From Deltaproteobacteria bacterium (GTDB taxonomy: Bacteria > Desulfobacterota > Syntrophia > Syntrophales > UBA8958), in assembly GCA_029553375.1 (NCBI GenBank), contig JAKPCH010000010.1, forward strand, positions 1 to 45,528: a DNA stretch of 45,528 nt. Reading direction: 5' to 3'. Below, piece after piece: positions 33,441 through 41,804 of the stretch. Below the pieces are notes generated by a model, which was not told where the DNA came from, ran no database searches, and saw nothing but the letters and a program-made list of their open reading frames with translations. A program made the position numbers and the translations under genes. Each line of letters opens with the position of its first letter. The first letter of the stretch is position 1.

Positions 33441-33731
33441 TTAGTTCTCCAGGACGCCGAGGATGTCATCCTCACGCATCATCAGGTATTCCTCGCCGTC
33501 GATCTTGAGTTCCGTCCCGGCATAACGTCCGAAGAGGACCCGATCGCCTTCCTTCACCTCCATGGGGATGCGCTTGCCTTCCCGGTCCGTCCGCCCGGGC
33601 CCGACGGCCACGATCTCCCCCTGCTGGGGTTTTTCCTTGGCCGTGTCGGGGATGATGATCCCCCCCGGGGTCTTCTCGTCGCCCCCCACGCGTTTGAGAA
33701 GCACCTGATCATGGAGCGGTTTGACCTTCAT
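33441..33731 (-). CDS. groES: Co-chaperonin GroES
   Basis: The 96-residue protein shows the GroES pattern [14 protein letters not shown], the mobile loop [17 protein letters not shown] and [21 protein letters not shown]. It caps GroEL. GAGGAGG precedes the ATG. No CIRCE operator (TTAGCACTC inverted repeat) is present upstream, so control is probably not by HrcA-CIRCE at this promoter. Confidence 0.97.
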   Translation of the reverse strand: MKVKPLHDQVLLKRVGGDEKTPGGIIIPDTAKEKPQQGEIVAVGPGRTDREGKRIPMEVKEGDRVLFGRYAGTELKIDGEEYLMMREDDILGVLEN

Positions 33732-33797
33732 AGAATCTACCTCCTCTATCCAAAGTTGTTAAATAATTGATTTCATGATTGATTGGATATCGGGCGA

Positions 33798-33825
33798 AAT
33801 ATAATCACGAATGGATGGATGTCAA
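33798..33825 (-). promoter_or_regulatory. Promoter of groES-groEL
   Basis: On the minus strand TTGACA (33820-33825) and TATATT (33798-33803) are 16 bp apart, about 70 bp before groES. The sequence fits a housekeeping promoter better than a heat-shock sigma-32 promoter. The region 33732-33815 is A/T-rich. Confidence 0.7.
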
Positions 33826-33866
33826 GGGCAGGTCCTTTCGTTTACTTTTTCCGGGTCTCGCGAGGC

Positions 33867-33894
33867 TTGACACGGTCTCCGTTTCTGCTATAGT
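33867..33894 (+). promoter_or_regulatory. Promoter of the biotin carrier-terC genes, divergent from groES
   Basis: TTGACA (33867-33872) and TATAGT (33889-33894) are 16 bp apart. The -35 boxes of this and the groESL promoter are 41 bp apart, facing away. The leader to the GTG start is about 80 nt, with no recognised structure. Confidence 0.75.
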
Positions 33895-33982
33895 GTCGCC
33901 TGTTTCGCGCCTGTGGCGAACGCGGCTTCGGCCTGTGGAGGTCGCCAAAGATCGTCAATAATAAGTTCAGGGGGATCGAAAG

Positions 33983-34198
33983 GTGAGTGTCGAGTTGCTG
34001 GCACCCGTACCGGGGAAGATTCTGAAGATCTTGGTCAACGAAGGAGAAGAGATAGGGGCCGACGAAGAGGTCCTGAGGATAGAATCCATGAAGATGGAAA
34101 ACCCCGTTTATTCACCGGCGGCGGGCAAGGTCGCCAAGATCGCCGTCAAGGTCAACGACGAGGTGGAGGTCGACGATCTTCTTCTCGTCATCGAATGA
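33983..34198 (+). CDS. Stand-alone biotinyl (biotin carboxyl carrier) domain protein
   Basis: This 71-residue protein is only a biotinyl/lipoyl domain. The motif ESMKMEN contains the modified Lys37 and corresponds to the AMKM of biotin carriers; the LLAPVPGKI start and SPAAGKVAKI repeat are typical. It carries CO2 as carboxybiotin for a decarboxylase or carboxylase. The beta and gamma subunits of a Na+ decarboxylase lie nearby at 37568-38858, a likely partner. The start is GTG. Confidence 0.88.
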   Translation: MSVELLAPVPGKILKILVNEGEEIGADEEVLRIESMKMENPVYSPAAGKVAKIAVKVNDEVEVDDLLLVIE

Positions 34199-34243
34199 TC
34201 GTCTCACCCCCCATGTCCCAGCGACGATGCAAGGACGGGGACC

Positions 34244-34987
34244 TTGATTGATTTAGGGATCCTCGGGCATATCCACTTCACCGGGGAGTTTTTCTTAGGC
34301 CTTTTCAGCATCGTCGTCATCGACCTGATCCTCGCCGGCGACAATGCCGTGGTCATCGCCATGGCCGTCCGTTCCCTCGCGGGTCCCCAGCGGATGACGG
34401 GGATCGTCGTCGGGGCGGGGGCGGCGGTGGTGCTGCGGGTCATCCTGACCTTTTTCGCCGCTCAGCTTCTCGCCGTCGAGTATGTGAAGTTCGTGGGGGG
34501 GATCCTCATCCTCTGGATCGCCCTCAAGCTCTTCGTGGAGGGGACGGAGGGGCACGGCGGGCAGTGCCGGGAGGCCAGGACCCTCGGGCAGGCCATCTGG
34601 ATCATCATCGTCGCCGATGTCACCATGTCCCTGGACAATATCCTGGCCGTGGCCGGTGCCTCCCGGGGGAATCTGTTTCTCCTGCTGTTCGGTCTCGGTC
34701 TCAGCATCCCCCTCGTGGTCTTCACGAGCAACATCCTCTCGAAACTGATGGACCGCTACCCCGTCATCGTCTATATCGGGGCGGCCGTCCTGGGCCGGGT
34801 CGGGGGGGAGATGATGATCTCCGATCCCGCCGTGATCCGTCTCCTCGATCCCTCCGCCTACGTCCGTTACGCCGTCGAGGCCTTCTTCACCGTGGGGGTC
34901 ATCGTCGCCGGGGTCCTCTGGATGAGGTACCGCGCCCGGAACGGTAAGGAGACGGCAGCGGAGCCGCCGGGGGAAGAGGGTCGTTAG
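34244..34987 (+). CDS. TerC family integral membrane protein (YjbE-like, putative metal exporter)
   Basis: The 247-residue protein has about seven membrane helices and the duplicated TerC motif: DLILAGDNAVVIA near the start and DVTMSLDNILAVAG in the middle, with the conserved Asp and Asn residues. TerC/YjbE proteins are linked to Mn or other metal export and metalation of exported proteins. The start appears to be TTG 34244; upstream ATG is out of frame. It lies 45 bp after the biotin carrier gene and converges with the zincin gene. Confidence 0.85.
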   Translation: MIDLGILGHIHFTGEFFLGLFSIVVIDLILAGDNAVVIAMAVRSLAGPQRMTGIVVGAGAAVVLRVILTFFAAQLLAVEYVKFVGGILILWIALKLFVEGTEGHGGQCREARTLGQAIWIIIVADVTMSLDNILAVAGASRGNLFLLLFGLGLSIPLVVFTSNILSKLMDRYPVIVYIGAAVLGRVGGEMMISDPAVIRLLDPSAYVRYAVEAFFTVGVIVAGVLWMRYRARNGKETAAEPPGEEGR

Positions 34988-35002
34988 GTCGTCGTCCCGG
35001 TC

Positions 35003-35380
35003 CTATTCGTATCCCAACTCCGCGAGACGCCCGTCATCGATCCCGAGGAAATGGGCGATCTCGTGGACGACGGTGATCTCTATCTCCTCCTCCAGTTCCT
35101 CGAGGGTGGCGCACATCTCCTCCAGGGGCTCCTGGAAGATGAAGATCGTGTCAGGATAGGGAGGGGGGGAGAAGAAACTCCTCTCCCGGAGGGACTCCCC
35201 CACGTAAAGACCCAAGGGCGGCGGTTCGTCGAGGGGATAACCGATCCGTTCCAGCAGGTCCCGGCTCGGCCTCTTCCTGACGGTGATGACGACGTTGTCC
35301 AGGGCGGACCTGATCTCGTCGGGGATGCGGGCGATGGCCCGCGCCACGGCGCGATCGAATTCCCTGGCGGTGAGTCTCAT
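35003..35380 (-). CDS. Minimal zincin metallopeptidase family protein (HExxH)
   Basis: The 125-residue protein has the zinc motif HEIAHFLGIDD, with HExxH at 106-110 and a downstream Gly-Ile-Asp as in the small zincin family PF06262. It has an acidic segment before the motif (LEELEEEIE). Proteins of this family are cytoplasmic and of unknown substrate. GAGGGGGCGG precedes the ATG at 35380. It is 68 bp downstream of the acyl-CoA synthetase gene on the same strand. Confidence 0.85.
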   Translation of the reverse strand: MRLTAREFDRAVARAIARIPDEIRSALDNVVITVRKRPSRDLLERIGYPLDEPPPLGLYVGESLRERSFFSPPPYPDTIFIFQEPLEEMCATLEELEEEIEITVVHEIAHFLGIDDGRLAELGYE

Positions 35381-35407
35381 GAGTCCGCCCCCTCGGTCCC
35401 AAGGGGG

Positions 35408-35427
35408 CCGGGGCGCGGCGGCCCCGG
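35408..35427 (-). repeat. GC-rich hairpin between the acyl-CoA synthetase and zincin genes
   Basis: CCGGGGC (35408-35414) and GCCCCGG (35421-35427) make a 7-bp stem with a 6-nt loop. No T-run follows, so it may stabilise or pause the transcript rather than end it. Confidence 0.35.
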
Positions 35428-35448
35428 ACACCCGCGGGTTCCGCCCCC

Positions 35449-37461
35449 CTAAGAGGTGTAGATCCGATAGTCCACCACGGCCAGGCCCTTTTCGTACACC
35501 AGAACGGGGTTGAGATCGATCTGGTCGATCTCGGGGTAATCCCTCACCAGCCTCCCGAGGGATTTCATGAGGTTCGTCAGGGCCTTGAGGTCCCGGGCCG
35601 GTGTCCCCCGAAAGCCCGCCAGGATGGGGTACCCCTTGATCTCCTTTATCATCCGCAGGAATTCCCGTTCCGACCCCGGCAGGAGGCAGAACTGGACGTC
35701 TCGATAGATCTCCGTGAAGATCCCCCCAAGGCCGAACATGAGGGCGTGACCGTACTGGGGGTCTTTCACGACACCGACGATGACCTCGACCCCTCCCGGG
35801 GGGGCCATGGGGGAGAGGGTGACACCGTCGATCCGGGCCTCCGGCGCCTTTTCCCGCGCCGCCGCCGTGATGGCGTCGAAGGCCCTCATGACCTGGGCCG
35901 GTTTCTCCAGGCCGAGGATCACCCCCCCCATGTCCGTCTTGTGGGCGATATCGGGAGAGGAGATCTTCATGGCCACGGCCCCGCCCAGCCTCTTCGCCAC
36001 GGCGGCGGCGGAGGCGGGGGTCGCGGCGGCCTCGGCGGCCATGGCGGGGATGTCGTATTTTCTCAGGAGGGACACCGTCTCGGCGGTCCCCACGAGCTTG
36101 AGGCGGGCTTTGGTCCCCTTGACGCGGTGGGGCTTCTTCTTTTCCGTATCGAAGCGGAAGAACTGGTAGAGGGCCCGGATTCCCCTCTCCGGCGTGGGGA
36201 AGACGGGGATGCCCTTTTCGTGCATCTTTCGCGATTCCTCCCGTTCCACGTCGGCCCCGCCGCAGTAGATGATGAGTTCGTCCTTGCCCGTGACGATGTC
36301 GGCGGCCCCGTGGATGGGGTCCCCGAAGATGACGACGCTTATGTCGTAATCGCCCTTGGACGCCTCGATGACCTTGGCGTAGAGGCTGGGGTCCGTGATG
36401 GCGTCCCCCGTGAGGTCGATGGGGTTGCTCACGCCGCAGTGGGCGGGCAGGAAGGCCCTGAGGCGGTTCTTGAGGGCCTCTCGGGGGGCGGGGCTGTCGA
36501 ATCCGAGTTTCTCCCCCTCGTCGATGGCGAGGATGGCGGCGCCGCCCGAGCTGGAGATGTGGAGCAGCCTCTTGCCCCGGGGTTTCTCCATGTAGGCCAG
36601 GGCCTTGGCGTAGTCGTAAAGCTCCTCCAGGTTGTCGGCGCGATAGACCCCGTACTTTCGGAAGAGGGCGTTGTAGATCTCGTCGCTGCCCGCCATGGAC
36701 TTCGTGTGGCTCTCCGCCGCCGCCTTTCCCCGGGCCGTACGACCGGCCTTGAGGATGACGACGGGCTTGTCTGCCCTCTTGAGGGAGTCCATGAAGTACT
36801 CCGGTCTCTTCACCCCCTCCATGTAGAGGGCGATGACCTTCGTGTTGGGGTCGTCGTTGAAGTAGCGGATACAGTCCGCCTCGTCCACGTCGGCCCGGTT
36901 GCCGAGGCTGACGAAACAGCTCACCCCCAGGTGTTCCTCGCTCGCCCAGTCGATGAGGGCGGCCCCCACGGTGCCGCTCTGGGAGATGAAGGCCATCCGC
37001 CCCTGGGTGGTAATGAGGGGCCAAGAGGCACAGAGACGGTGATGGGGATGGTTGAGGCCCTGGCAGTTGGGACCGACGACGCGGATGGCGTATTTTTTCG
37101 CCGTGGCGGCCAGCTCCTCCTGGAGCTTCTCCCCCTCGGGGCCCGCCTCGGCGAAGCCGCCCGTGATGACGACGGCCGCCTTGACGCCCGCCCGTCCGCA
37201 TTCCTCGATGGCGCCTGTGACCATGCGGGCGGGGATGACGATGACGGCCAGGTCCGCGGGCTCGGGAGTGGCGCCGACGGCCCCGTAGGCGGGAAGGCCG
37301 AGGAGGGTCTCGGCCTTGGGATTGATGGGGTAGATAGGTCCCGGAAAGCCGCCGTGGATAAGGTTATAGAGGATATCGTACCCCAGTTTCCCCGGCGTGC
37401 CCGAGGCCCCGATCAGGGCGACGCTCCGCGGCTTGAACAAGGCATCAAGACGTTTCTCCAT
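35449..37461 (-). CDS. NDP-forming acyl-CoA (acetyl-CoA) synthetase, fused alpha and beta subunits
   Basis: The 670-residue protein joins a CoA-binding/ligase alpha part (1 to about 450) to an ATP-grasp beta part (about 455-670). The start LFKPRSVALIGAS is the CoA-binding Rossmann domain; SHTKSMAGSDE holds the phosphohistidine His252; the beta part has MKISSPDIAHKTDMGGV and DLNPV. It makes ATP from ADP and phosphate while releasing free acid from acyl-CoA, or activates acids in reverse. In anaerobes this is substrate-level phosphorylation. The acyl specificity is unknown; Fe-S or membrane features are absent. Confidence 0.92.
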   Translation of the reverse strand: MEKRLDALFKPRSVALIGASGTPGKLGYDILYNLIHGGFPGPIYPINPKAETLLGLPAYGAVGATPEPADLAVIVIPARMVTGAIEECGRAGVKAAVVITGGFAEAGPEGEKLQEELAATAKKYAIRVVGPNCQGLNHPHHRLCASWPLITTQGRMAFISQSGTVGAALIDWASEEHLGVSCFVSLGNRADVDEADCIRYFNDDPNTKVIALYMEGVKRPEYFMDSLKRADKPVVILKAGRTARGKAAAESHTKSMAGSDEIYNALFRKYGVYRADNLEELYDYAKALAYMEKPRGKRLLHISSSGGAAILAIDEGEKLGFDSPAPREALKNRLRAFLPAHCGVSNPIDLTGDAITDPSLYAKVIEASKGDYDISVVIFGDPIHGAADIVTGKDELIIYCGGADVEREESRKMHEKGIPVFPTPERGIRALYQFFRFDTEKKKPHRVKGTKARLKLVGTAETVSLLRKYDIPAMAAEAAATPASAAAVAKRLGGAVAMKISSPDIAHKTDMGGVILGLEKPAQVMRAFDAITAAAREKAPEARIDGVTLSPMAPPGGVEVIVGVVKDPQYGHALMFGLGGIFTEIYRDVQFCLLPGSEREFLRMIKEIKGYPILAGFRGTPARDLKALTNLMKSLGRLVRDYPEIDQIDLNPVLVYEKGLAVVDYRIYTS

Positions 37462-37508
37462 GGCTCCTCCTTTTTTAATTTGGGTTTATCCCCCGGGTGG
37501 GTGCGGGG

Positions 37509-37538
37509 ATTATACATCCCTTCGCCCACCCTTGACCA
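37509..37538 (-). promoter_or_regulatory. Promoter of the acyl-CoA synthetase-zincin genes
   Basis: On the minus strand a perfect TATAAT (37509-37514) is preceded after 18 bp by TGGTCA (37533-37538). The leader is about 40 nt, ending in AAAAAAGGAGGAGCC before the ATG. Confidence 0.65.
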
Positions 37539-37567
37539 CGGAAAACAAAAAAGGAGAAACCGTCCCC

Positions 37568-38716
37568 CTAACCGAGCATGATGAGGAACAGCCCCGCCGC
37601 CACGGCCGTCCCGATGACCCCCGCCACGTTTGGACCCATGGCGTGCATCAGGAGGAAGTTGTGGCGGTCCGCCTTCTGACCCTCGACCTGGGAGACCCGG
37701 GCGGCCATGGGCACGGCGGAGACCCCGGCGGAACCGATGAGGGGGTTGATCTTCTCCTTGAGGAAGAGGTTCATGACCTTGGCGATCAGGACCCCTCCCA
37801 CGGTGCTGAAGGCGAAGGCCACCAGGCCGAGGATGAAGATGAAGATGGGTTGGGGATGGAGGAACTTTTCGGCGCTCATGGTCGCCCCCACGGAGACGCC
37901 CAGGAAGATGGTGACGATGTTGAGGAGCTCGTTCTGGGCCGCCTTGGTCAGGCGCTCGACGACCCCGCTCTCCCGAAAGAGGTTGCCCAAGAAGAGCATC
38001 GCCATGAGGGGGGCCGCAGGCGGCACGATGAGGCAGACGATGACGGTGCCCAGGAGGGGGAAGACGATCCGCTCCGCCTTGGAGACTCGGCGCAGCTGCT
38101 TCATCCTGATCTTCCGCTCCTCCTCCGTCGTGAGGAGCCTCATGATAGGCGGCTGGATGAGGGGCACCATGGCCATGTAGGAGTAAGCAGCCAGGGCGTT
38201 GGCCCCCAGGAGGTGGGGGGCGAGCTTGGCCGTGAGGAAGATGCACGTGGGGCCGTCGGCGCCGCCGATGATGCCGATGGAGGCCGCCTCCTTGAGGTTG
38301 AAACCGAACAGGAGGGCCCCGAAGAAGGTCACATAGACCCCGAACTGGGCCGCCGCGCCGAGGATCAGGGTCTTGGGGTTGGCGATGAGGGGGCCGAAGT
38401 CCGTGAGGGCGCCCACACCGAGGAAGATGAGACAGGGGATCAGCTCGTTGGCGATCCCGAAGTCGTAGAACCATCTCAGGAGGTCCCGATGGGCAACCCC
38501 GGGGCCTTCGGAAAAGCCCATGATCGGCGCCAGGGGGATGTTGACGACGAGGATCCCGAAACCGATGGGGAGGAGGAGAAGGGGTTCGTAGTTCTTCTTG
38601 ATGGCCAGGAAGATGAAGAACAGGGCAATGGCCCACATGATGACGTGGCCGATCTCGATATGAAGGAATCCCGTTTTGAGGAGGATCTTGTGGGTCAGGT
38701 CGAAGATCTCAGGCAT
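37568..38716 (-). CDS. Sodium-pumping decarboxylase beta subunit (OadB/GcdB/MmdB family)
   Basis: The 382-residue polytopic membrane protein carries the family signature [14 protein letters not shown] and [17 protein letters not shown]. Such subunits decarboxylate carboxybiotin and pump Na+ out. The gene does not tell whether the substrate is oxaloacetate, methylmalonyl-CoA, glutaconyl-CoA or malonate. It overlaps the gamma-like gene by 8 bp. The catalytic carboxyltransferase (alpha) is not in the window; a biotin carrier lies 3.4 kb away. Confidence 0.92.
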   Translation of the reverse strand: MPEIFDLTHKILLKTGFLHIEIGHVIMWAIALFFIFLAIKKNYEPLLLLPIGFGILVVNIPLAPIMGFSEGPGVAHRDLLRWFYDFGIANELIPCLIFLGVGALTDFGPLIANPKTLILGAAAQFGVYVTFFGALLFGFNLKEAASIGIIGGADGPTCIFLTAKLAPHLLGANALAAYSYMAMVPLIQPPIMRLLTTEEERKIRMKQLRRVSKAERIVFPLLGTVIVCLIVPPAAPLMAMLFLGNLFRESGVVERLTKAAQNELLNIVTIFLGVSVGATMSAEKFLHPQPIFIFILGLVAFAFSTVGGVLIAKVMNLFLKEKINPLIGSAGVSAVPMAARVSQVEGQKADRHNFLLMHAMGPNVAGVIGTAVAAGLFLIMLG

Positions 38717-38858
38717 TGCGGGCCTCCTTCTTCACCCCCCGGGCCTCGAGGCGTTTGATGACGGCGCCGGAGATCTGGACGAAGATCATGAGAAAGGCGA
38801 GGGCCAAAAACACGCCCCCGAAACCGAAGACGAAGACTTTCAGGGCTTCTTGCCACAT
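38709..38858 (-). CDS. Decarboxylase gamma-subunit-like small membrane protein (OadG family)
   Basis: This 49-residue protein has a single membrane helix (about 7-30; [20 protein letters not shown]) and a basic C-terminal tail, like the N-terminal part of OadG. OadG helps assemble the Na+ pumping complex. It is shorter than typical OadG (about 80) and lacks the His-rich C-terminal zinc-binding end. The ATG 38858 is preceded by GGGAG; a longer ATG at 38897 would be inside the leader. Confidence 0.75.
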   Translation of the reverse strand: MWQEALKVFVFGFGGVFLALAFLMIFVQISGAVIKRLEARGVKKEARNA

Positions 38859-38915
38859 GGGGTTTAATTCTCCCGGGGAATTTGGGGCCGGTTCCACCCG
38901 GCCCGAGCGGACGGC

Positions 38916-38944
38916 ACTATGCCCCAGCCCCCCTGATTTGTCAA
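38916..38944 (-). promoter_or_regulatory. Promoter of the decarboxylase beta/gamma genes
   Basis: On the minus strand TTGACA (38939-38944) is followed after 17 bp by CATAGT (38916-38921). It lies about 60 bp before the gamma-like gene. Confidence 0.65.
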
Positions 38945-38980
38945 GGGAAAACGGCTTCGTCGCCCTGACGGGCGTGGTGT

Positions 38981-39009
38981 TTGACAGGCCTGGGGGGCGG
39001 TGTTACAGG
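38981..39009 (+). promoter_or_regulatory. Possible promoter of the rhodanese-cytochrome genes
   Basis: TTGACA (38981-38986) is perfect, but the best -10 (TTACAG or TACAGG near 39003-39009) is poor. It is divergent from the decarboxylase promoter and may need an activator. Confidence 0.3.
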
Positions 39010-39062
39010 AAAGGGCAACCTTACCTCCCGCCCCGGAGGACGGGTGGAGATGATCCCGCAAG

Positions 39063-39818
39063 ATGAGCGGTCCCTGTCTTAAACTGACCTTCGTGACCCT
39101 GGCGGTGCTAACGCTTTTGCCGGTGGGCCCTGCTTTTGCGGGGGGAGCCGAGATCTCGCCCCCGGCCCTCGACGTCCGGGCCCTCAAGAGGATGATCGAG
39201 AACCGGGACCCCCTGGCCCTCGTCCACACGGGGAGCATCATCGAGTGCCGCGATGCCCGCATCCCCTCCTCCGTGTGCATACCCTGCGGCGAGGAGGGCC
39301 GGACGGCCCTGAAGGCCTTGCCCGAGGCGGGCCAGAGGCGGGTGGTCTTCTACGACGTCGACACCCCCCCCGACGGGACGTGTCCCGTCGTCGCCGAGGT
39401 CATGAGGAGTGGCACGGCGAAGGCCTACGTCCTCAAGGGGGGTCTCGTGGCCTGGAAGAGGGGGGGCAACGCCGTGGAGTCGCCCCGCCGTGTCCGGAGG
39501 GCCGCCGTCCCCGCCGTGAGGGCCCGGGACCTTCAGACCTGGAAGAGAAAGACACCCCTGCACCTGGTGATCGACATCCGCCCCCCTCGGTCTTACCGCC
39601 TGGGGTCCGTCCCCGGGGCACTCAACATCCCCCTGGAGGAGCTCCATCGACGCCACGGGGAGATCCCCCGGGGGAGGCGCCTCATGGTGGTGGACGAGGA
39701 CGGGACGAGGGCCTTCCTGGCCGCCGGTTACCTCACCGAGCGGGGTTTCGGCCCCGTGACGCGCCTCTTGGGGGGGATGGAGGCGTACCGGGACCTGCGG
39801 GGCGGGGAGGGGAATTGA
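39063..39818 (+). CDS. Exported protein with two degenerate rhodanese-like domains
   Basis: The 251-residue protein starts with a signal peptide (to about residue 26, GPAFAGG). Two rhodanese-like units follow (about 35-145 and 150-251), the second with VIDIRPPRSYRLGSVPGALNIP, the classic rhodanese entry motif. The active-loop cysteine is not found: the second domain has VVDEDGTRA where VxCxxGxRS is expected, and the first has YDVDTPPDGT. It may bind rather than transfer sulfur or act in signalling. It is followed after 1 bp by the multihaem cytochrome gene, so a periplasmic redox partnership is likely. Confidence 0.78.
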   Translation: MSGPCLKLTFVTLAVLTLLPVGPAFAGGAEISPPALDVRALKRMIENRDPLALVHTGSIIECRDARIPSSVCIPCGEEGRTALKALPEAGQRRVVFYDVDTPPDGTCPVVAEVMRSGTAKAYVLKGGLVAWKRGGNAVESPRRVRRAAVPAVRARDLQTWKRKTPLHLVIDIRPPRSYRLGSVPGALNIPLEELHRRHGEIPRGRRLMVVDEDGTRAFLAAGYLTERGFGPVTRLLGGMEAYRDLRGGEGN

Positions 39819-39819
39819 G

Positions 39820-41622
39820 ATGGCGTCATGTCTCACCCGCCGTCTCTTTGCGGCCGCCGCGGCCCTCTGTTTCGTCCTGTGGGGCACCCCGGAGGCCGTT
39901 GCCGCGGACGAGCGGTGTCAATCCTGTCACCGCCAGGGGGAGTACGTCGAGGCCTTTCGCTCCTGTGCCCACGGTTCTTTGTCCTGTACGGCCTGCCATG
40001 TGTCCCAGGGGGACCTCGAAACCCACATCGCCGGTCGGGATCGCCGGGGACCGACGGACTGCGGCCGGTGTCACCGGGACGTCGCCCTCCGCTACCGCAG
40101 GGACGTCCACTACTTGAAGTTCAACCTCCTCTGTCGGGACTGTCATTACGATATCCACACCGCCCCGCCGCGGAAGAAGGACCCCAAGGAGACCCTGACG
40201 GACCGCTGCACGGCCTGTCACGCCGCGGAGGACTACGCCCTCTCCGGCCACGGGAGGGCCCTGAGGGAAGGAAAGGGGGATGCCGCCTCGTGTGCCGACT
40301 GCCACGGCCTCCACAACATCCCCCTCTACGAGGGTCTCTCCGGCAGGGACGCCGCCCGGGCCGCCTACACGCGGCGCTGCCAGGCCTGCCACGGGGACGC
40401 GCGGCTGGCCCGGCGCCACGACTTCTCCACGGGGACCGTGGCGGCCTACGCCGAGACCTACCACGGCAAGGCCCTGAACCTGGGCTACCCCCGCCGCGGC
40501 GCCGGTTGCGCCGACTGCCACGACGGTCACAACATCCTGCCGCCTGGAGATCCCGCCTCGGCCCTCGGGCCGGAACGGCTCCTGAAGGCCTGCCGGAGGT
40601 GCCACGACAACGCCCGTTTCGCCATCCTCTCCTACCGGCCCCACCCGGACCCCGACGGCGGGAAGGGCGACGCCTATATCCGGGCGGGACGAAGGGCCGT
40701 CGGCGCCGTGGGGACGGGTGTCTTGGCCTTTTTCTGGCTCCACGGTCTGATCTTCTGGTACCGCTCCGTCAAGGAGGGGCTCTACGGGAAGGCGAGGGCG
40801 GCGGCCCTCCTCCCTCCTCCTCCGGGCGGCGGGGAGGCATGGGTCCGCCGCTTCGGCCCGTTGGCGATCTCCCTCCACCTTGCCCTCATGGGTTCCTTCT
40901 TCGCCCTGGCCCTGACGGGCTTTCCCCTCCGTTACGCCGAGGCGGCCTGGGCGAAGGCGGTGATGGACGCCTGGGGAGGGGCCTACCGGGCCGCCCTGGT
41001 CCATCGCGCGGCCGCCGTCGTCTTGGTCATCGCGGGGGTCGTCGCCCTGACGCGGCTTTTTCTCCTCCGGCGCCGTCTGGGCGGACCCTCGCCCCTCCCG
41101 GGACGGGGGGACCTCGACGACCTGACGGCCGTGTCGCGCTGGTTCGTGAGGGGCGGGGATCCGCCCGCCTTCGGTCGCTGGACCTATTGGGAGAAGGGGG
41201 ACATCCTCGTCGCCGCCGGCGGCCTTCTCTTCCTCGGCATCACGGGCCTGGTGCTCTGGTCCCCCGGGACGACCTCCCTCCTTATGCCTGGACACCTCAT
41301 GAACGTCGCGGCCTTCTGCCACTCCGACGGGGCCTTCTACGTGAGCCTCTACTTTCTCACCGTTCACCTCTTCCACGCCCACGGCCTCCCCTTCGGTTTC
41401 CCCCTGGGGACCGCCGTCTTCACGGGCCGCCATCCCCTGGGGGTCCTGCGGGCCTACAGGGGGAGGGAGTACGAGCGCCTCCGCGCGGAGGGTCTCCTCC
41501 CCGGCCTCACCGTCGGGCCCGCGGGGTTCAAGACGAGGGCCGCCGCCGTCTTGCTTTCCCTCCTGGGCATCCACCTGGGCCTCGTCATCCTGGCCCTCCT
41601 CATCTGGTCCTCCCTCTTCTGA
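39820..41622 (+). CDS. Nonaheme cytochrome c fused to a b-type cytochrome membrane domain
   Basis: The 600-residue protein has a signal peptide (1-29) and nine CxxCH haem c sites (Cys at 33, 56, 81, 105, 130, 158, 187, 230, 258). From about residue 292 it is membranous with roughly five or six helices (about 295-314, 347-370, 395-415, 461-481, 500-522, 572-598). Histidines inside or near helices (308, 353, 395, 492, 501, 516, 519, 521) could bind haem b, as in cytochrome b561/FdnI-like quinol oxidoreductases. It probably moves electrons between the quinone pool and periplasmic partners, for example formate or hydrogen metabolism. The rhodanese-like protein is co-transcribed. Confidence 0.85.
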   Translation: MASCLTRRLFAAAAALCFVLWGTPEAVAADERCQSCHRQGEYVEAFRSCAHGSLSCTACHVSQGDLETHIAGRDRRGPTDCGRCHRDVALRYRRDVHYLKFNLLCRDCHYDIHTAPPRKKDPKETLTDRCTACHAAEDYALSGHGRALREGKGDAASCADCHGLHNIPLYEGLSGRDAARAAYTRRCQACHGDARLARRHDFSTGTVAAYAETYHGKALNLGYPRRGAGCADCHDGHNILPPGDPASALGPERLLKACRRCHDNARFAILSYRPHPDPDGGKGDAYIRAGRRAVGAVGTGVLAFFWLHGLIFWYRSVKEGLYGKARAAALLPPPPGGGEAWVRRFGPLAISLHLALMGSFFALALTGFPLRYAEAAWAKAVMDAWGGAYRAALVHRAAAVVLVIAGVVALTRLFLLRRRLGGPSPLPGRGDLDDLTAVSRWFVRGGDPPAFGRWTYWEKGDILVAAGGLLFLGITGLVLWSPGTTSLLMPGHLMNVAAFCHSDGAFYVSLYFLTVHLFHAHGLPFGFPLGTAVFTGRHPLGVLRAYRGREYERLRAEGLLPGLTVGPAGFKTRAAAVLLSLLGIHLGLVILALLIWSSLF

Positions 41623-41673
41623 GGAAATTCCCGGCCTCGTACCCCCGGGCCCGTCGCGCCTTTTTCTTTACCG

Positions 41674-41702
41674 TTGCCCTTCCTTCAGGGATCGGGTATA
41701 GA
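41674..41702 (+). promoter_or_regulatory. Probable promoter of the TPR-DUF362 genes
   Basis: TTGCCC (41674-41679) and TATAGA (41697-41702) are 17 bp apart. The leader to the ATG at 41805 is about 95 nt. The remainder of the 182-bp gap shows no terminator for the cytochrome gene. Confidence 0.6.
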
Positions 41703-41804
41703 TAGGCATCCATGCGGCTTTAAGACCCCGTGGTTTTTCGGGAGGGAGATTCCCCGTCCCGCCCGGGGGAGAGGGTTGTTTCCGGCCACCGGACCTTGCT
41801 GCCC

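Noticed and set aside
31125-33770. Open frame of 881 codons on the plus strand across DUF554, groEL and groES
   Set aside because: It is the antisense of conserved chaperonin genes; its composition is artefactual.
33732-33982. CIRCE element or sigma-32 promoter for groESL
   Set aside because: No TTAGCACTC inverted repeat and no CTTGAA/CCCATNT pattern was found; a sigma-70 type promoter explains the site.
35003-37201. Minus-strand frame of 732 codons ending in the zincin sequence
   Set aside because: Only its last 126 codons are a real gene; the upstream part is an out-of-frame reading of the acyl-CoA synthetase, so it is not a fusion.
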